The notes beneath the pieces were generated by a model. It was not told the DNA's origin, ran no database searches, and was given only the letters and a program-made list of their open reading frames with translations. The translations under genes and the position numbers were made by a program. Source: Rhabdothermincola sp037478855 (GTDB lineage Bacteria > Actinomycetota > Acidimicrobiia > Acidimicrobiales > Acidimicrobilacustridaceae). Taken from it: a stretch of DNA of 5,406 nt. The DNA lies in assembly GCA_037478855.1 (NCBI GenBank), contig JBBFLY010000118.1, positions 1-5,406 on the forward strand, written 5' to 3'. This document shows, piece after piece, positions 4,632 to 5,406 of this stretch (positions within the stretch are counted from its first letter, which is position 1; each line of letters starts with the position of its first letter).

Positions 4632-5406
4632 ATGTTGAAGCTCGTCCTGCCGAAGGGGTCGCTCGAGAAGGCCACGCTCGAGCTGTTCGAAGCCGCCGAT
4701 CTGCGGGTGCGGCGCGACTCGGTGGTGACCTACCGAGCCGACATCGTCGATCCCCGCATCGATGAGGTCCGCATCCTGCGTCCCCAGGAGATCCCCCGGT
4801 ACGTCGCCGAAGGGGTCTTCGACCTGGGGATCACCGGTCGTGACTGGGTAGAGGAGACCTCGAGCGAGGTGGTGTCGCTCGGCGAGCTGCACTACTCGAA
4901 GGCCACCGACAACCCGGTGCGGATCGTTGTCGCGGTACCCGCGGACTCGCCCTACGAGCACGTGGCCGATCTGCCCCAGGGGGTGCGGGTCTCCAGCGAG
5001 TACCCCGAGCTCACCCGGCGGTTCTTCGAGGAGAAGGGTGTCGATGCCGACATCCGGCTCTCCTACGGCGCCACCGAAGCCAAGGTGCCAGACATCGTCG
5101 ACTGCATCGTGGACATCACCGAGACCGGCCGTGCGTTGCGCGCCGCCGGCCTCAAGATCATCGACACCATCCTCGTCTCGTACACGGAGCTCATCGCCAA
5201 CCCCGCGGCGTACGAGAACCCCGAGAAGCAGCATGCGATGCGCCAGATCCAGACCCTCCTCGAAGGCGTGCTCGAGGCGAGGGGCAAGGTGCTGGTCAAG
5301 CTGAACGTCAAGGGAGAGCAGCTCGAGCGGGTCATCGAGCTTCTCCCCGCGATGAAGTCCCCGACGGTCAACGAGCTCTACGCTGGCGCCGGGTACGCGG
5401 TGGAGA
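4632..5406 (+). CDS. hisG: ATP phosphoribosyltransferase, long form (3' end beyond the window)
   Basis: HisG joins ATP and PRPP to form phosphoribosyl-ATP, the first and feedback-controlled step of histidine synthesis. The 258 codons present begin MLKLVLPKGSLEKATLELFE. They include VFDLGITGRDWV, SEYPELTRRFFEEKG and the PRPP-binding loop DIVDCIVDITETGRALRAAG (154-173), then IIDTILVSYTELIANP. From about residue 219 the chain runs KVLVKLNVKGEQLERVIELLPAMKSP and ends in AGYAVE. This is the ACT-like C-terminal domain of the long, histidine-inhibited form, which does not need HisZ. Roughly 30 residues are probably missing, judging by a usual length near 290. The ATG at 4632 is the natural N-terminus of the family and lacks a ribosome binding site, suggesting a leaderless mRNA. 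The remaining his genes are not seen. Confidence 0.96.
   Translation, partial: MLKLVLPKGSLEKATLELFEAADLRVRRDSVVTYRADIVDPRIDEVRILRPQEIPRYVAEGVFDLGITGRDWVEETSSEVVSLGELHYSKATDNPVRIVVAVPADSPYEHVADLPQGVRVSSEYPELTRRFFEEKGVDADIRLSYGATEAKVPDIVDCIVDITETGRALRAAGLKIIDTILVSYTELIANPAAYENPEKQHAMRQIQTLLEGVLEARGKVLVKLNVKGEQLERVIELLPAMKSPTVNELYAGAGYAVE

Noticed and set aside
4365..5234. Minus-strand open frame of 289 codons opposite hisG, running into the transporter gene
   Set aside because: Low-complexity composition, and it conflicts with hisG, whose motifs are unmistakable. It also overlaps the transporter gene on the same strand in another frame.
1..5406. A novel defence, mobile or biosynthetic system
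   Set aside because: All coding regions are recognised housekeeping or transport families. I saw no repeat array, integrase, transposase, tRNA or attachment site.

Overview
This is a high-GC (about 70% by eye), densely packed stretch of chromosome from an actinobacterium. The protein sequences, the order ribD-ribE-ribBA-ribH with hisG downstream, and the apparent lack of leaders at two genes suggest the class Acidimicrobiia. That placement is inferred from remembered family resemblance, not from a search.

Layout. Bases 1-143 hold the last 46 codons of a MogA/MoaB-type molybdenum cofactor gene. A 104-base gap follows (144-247) with a perfect 9-bp inverted repeat (197-205/216-224) and a candidate promoter (TTGTTG, 17 bases, TACAGT). 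An FMN riboswitch occupies about 248-370. Its leader feeds the riboflavin operon: ribD (422-1471), ribE (1472-2092), ribBA (2089-3381) and ribH (3371-3859). The four genes abut or overlap (0, -4 and -11 bases), and ribE, ribBA and ribH each have a good ribosome binding site inside the preceding gene. Together they encode the RibA, RibB, RibD, RibH and RibE activities that take GTP and ribulose 5-phosphate to riboflavin; only the intermediate dephosphorylation step is absent, as is usual.

On the opposite strand, ending only 20 bases past ribH, lies a VIT1/CCC1-family iron/manganese transporter gene (3880-4572). Diverging from it across a 59-base gap is hisG (4632 to beyond the window), ATP phosphoribosyltransferase of the long form with the start of its C-terminal regulatory domain. 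Both divergent genes lack a clear Shine-Dalgarno sequence and have a TANNNT box 6-7 bases before the ATG, suggesting leaderless transcripts.

I found no undescribed system: no mobile element, CRISPR array, defence island or tRNA. The parts most worth a second look are regulatory. Downstream of the riboswitch, a 6-bp all-GC hairpin would compete with the closing P1 helix, and its loop carries a 7-base perfect complement to the GAGGAG tract in front of the ATG at 446. This is a coherent candidate for a translational switch. The inverted repeat around the predicted -35 box also has an arm complementary to the riboswitch core.
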